Source of the DNA: JABDMH01 sp965223165
GTDB lineage: Bacteria > Bacteroidota > Bacteroidia > Chitinophagales > Saprospiraceae
Length of the DNA: 64,000 nucleotides
Assembly: GCA_965223165.1 (NCBI GenBank)
Contig: CBDCVQ010000009.1
Location: 310,001-374,000, forward strand
Direction of reading: 5' to 3'
The notes under the pieces are model-generated. The model did no database searches. It was not told the origin of the DNA and was given only the letters and a program-made list of their open reading frames with translations. Positions 62,930 through 64,000 of this stretch are shown one piece after another; position 1 is the first letter of the stretch; each line of letters begins with the position of its first letter. Position numbers and translations under genes: made by a program.

Positions 62930-64000
62930 ATGCAAAGTCTTCAGCACACCCACTTTAGCCAGGTTTTTCCCAATCATTTCACCCGTCTCTTTCCCGAGCT
63001 ACCACCGCTGGTAGTGGAGGACGCCAAGCTGATCAGGCTGGCCCAGCAAATGATGGAATTTTCGTCCTGCAACGACAGTCGCCACTTTTCCAACGGTCTG
63101 TCCATTTTCGGGCAGTTCCTGGCACACGATATCACCTTCGAGACCTCCTCCCGCTTTACCGGCCGCAACGAAGCCGGCCGTTTTGTCAATGAGCGCACCA
63201 TCCACTTTGATCTGGACTCCATGTACGGACAGTGGACGCAAGACTATCTCTACGATGAAAACGACAGAGTGAAGCTGCTGCTCGGTATCCGGCATGAGGA
63301 CGAGGAGGGCCAGAGCTGGCACGATCTCCAAAGAAACAGTCAAAACAAGGCCATCATCCCGGATGCCCGCAACGATGAAAACATCATCGTCTCCCGCATG
63401 CAGGTCCTGTTTATCGACTTTCACAACAAGATGATCGACTACCTGCGCGACGCTTGCCCACCGGGCGATCTGTACCGGGAAGCGCGAAAGCAGGTCCTCT
63501 GGTACTATCACTGGCTGATCGTACATCAATACGTGAGGAAGATCTGTGACCCCGCAACCCTGGACCGGATTCTGGCGGAGGGCACTCAATTTTTTGATGA
63601 CCCATGCCATCTGCCCCTGGAGTTTACCGGCGCTGCTTTTCGCACCGGACACTCTCAGACCCGGGAGGACAATCGCATCAACAAAAACACCAGGAAAAAC
63701 CTGTTTGATCTAGGCGCCTTTGAAGAAATGGCCGAGTTTGTCGATTGGCGCTACCTGTTTGATTTCGGAGACGGCAAGGTGCAATACGCCAAGCTGATCG
63801 ACACCAAGATTGCCAAGGCCTTTCACGACATACCTTTTATCCTTTCCAAGGACAAACACGAGCGGTCCCTACCCTATCGCAATCTGCGGCGCGGCGTCGC
63901 CTATGGTCTGCCCAGCGGTGAGGACCTGGCCCGGAGAATGTGCCTGGAGGTGATCGACGTGCCGGAATGCGCCAAATTAGGTCTGAGGGGTACTCCCCTA
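62930..64000 (+). CDS. Animal-type haem peroxidase, C-terminally truncated by window end
   Basis: Open frame from ATG 62930 to the end of the window, at least 357 residues. LSIFGQFLAHDITFE contains the distal histidine region of the An_peroxidase superfamily and FTGAAFRTGHSQTR the proximal histidine; NKNTRKNLFDLG and GRNEAGRFVNERTIHFDLDS are also family-like. The family uses hydrogen peroxide to oxidise halides or organic substrates. No signal peptide at the start. It follows a ParA gene closely. The remaining C-terminal part lies beyond the window. Confidence 0.85.
   Translation, partial: MQSLQHTHFSQVFPNHFTRLFPELPPLVVEDAKLIRLAQQMMEFSSCNDSRHFSNGLSIFGQFLAHDITFETSSRFTGRNEAGRFVNERTIHFDLDSMYGQWTQDYLYDENDRVKLLLGIRHEDEEGQSWHDLQRNSQNKAIIPDARNDENIIVSRMQVLFIDFHNKMIDYLRDACPPGDLYREARKQVLWYYHWLIVHQYVRKICDPATLDRILAEGTQFFDDPCHLPLEFTGAAFRTGHSQTREDNRINKNTRKNLFDLGAFEEMAEFVDWRYLFDFGDGKVQYAKLIDTKIAKAFHDIPFILSKDKHERSLPYRNLRRGVAYGLPSGEDLARRMCLEVIDVPECAKLGLRGTPL

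Overview
The window looks like a chromosomal segment of a Bacteroidota bacterium, most plausibly a saprospirian (Lewinella/Haliscomenobacter-like). The clues are lipoproteins with signal-peptidase-II boxes, many starts without a Shine-Dalgarno sequence, LytTR regulators, ECF sigma/membrane-partner pairs, TPR-CHAT proteins, and a contractile injection system of the Bacteroidota type. This placement is inference; there is no rRNA or other marker gene here.

Bases 1-10.6 kb hold ordinary metabolic genes: a truncated thioredoxin-like protein, a TrpF-type isomerase, a metallophosphoesterase, two lipoproteins (one with a zinc-peptidase motif), an IS1634-like insertion sequence, a BNR-repeat secreted protein, and a HAD hydrolase/FAD oxidoreductase pair resembling phosphonate-degradation enzymes, followed by a secreted alkaline-phosphatase-superfamily protein. 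Two copies of a small MITE-like repeat (1422-1646 and about 9340-9516) sit against stop codons. A near-perfect 17-bp satellite array (33 full copies, 10710-11280) follows, then an outer-membrane barrel gene. At 13.3-16.6 kb is a succinate dehydrogenase operon (C-A-B order).

Bases 17.6-27.9 kb form a protease/caspase-like island: a trypsin-like protease, a small propeptide-like peptide, a lipoprotein, a TPR-CHAT protease homologue, a subtilisin-like protease without signal peptide, a second TPR-CHAT protein, and on the opposite strand a membrane protein with an anti-sigma-like layout and an ECF sigma factor. Several genes overlap, which suggests one coordinated system.

Bases 28.2-31.9 kb carry two paralogous LytTR regulators around a peptidoglycan amidase with an SH3 domain. 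Bases 32.3-57 kb encode an extracellular contractile injection system (eCIS): terminator/cap (DUF4255), an unknown conserved protein, sheath, two unusual cysteine-rich helical proteins, two tube proteins, a DUF5908 peptide, LysM baseplate protein, VgrG-like spike, PAAR tip, gp25 wedge, a 1700-residue J-like baseplate protein, a 2572-residue baseplate-associated protein built largely of YegP-like repeats, and a tape-measure protein. Many of the genes overlap by ATGA. Bases 57.7-61.8 kb encode three cargo-like proteins sharing an N-terminal motif; two carry zincin-type protease motifs. No AAA+ ATPase or tail fibre gene is seen. The window ends with an ATP-grasp remnant, a ParA-type ATPase and a truncated animal-type haem peroxidase.

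The most interesting parts are the eCIS with its repeat-built giant protein, cysteine-rich pair and zinc-protease cargoes, and the neighbouring CHAT/subtilase/trypsin island.
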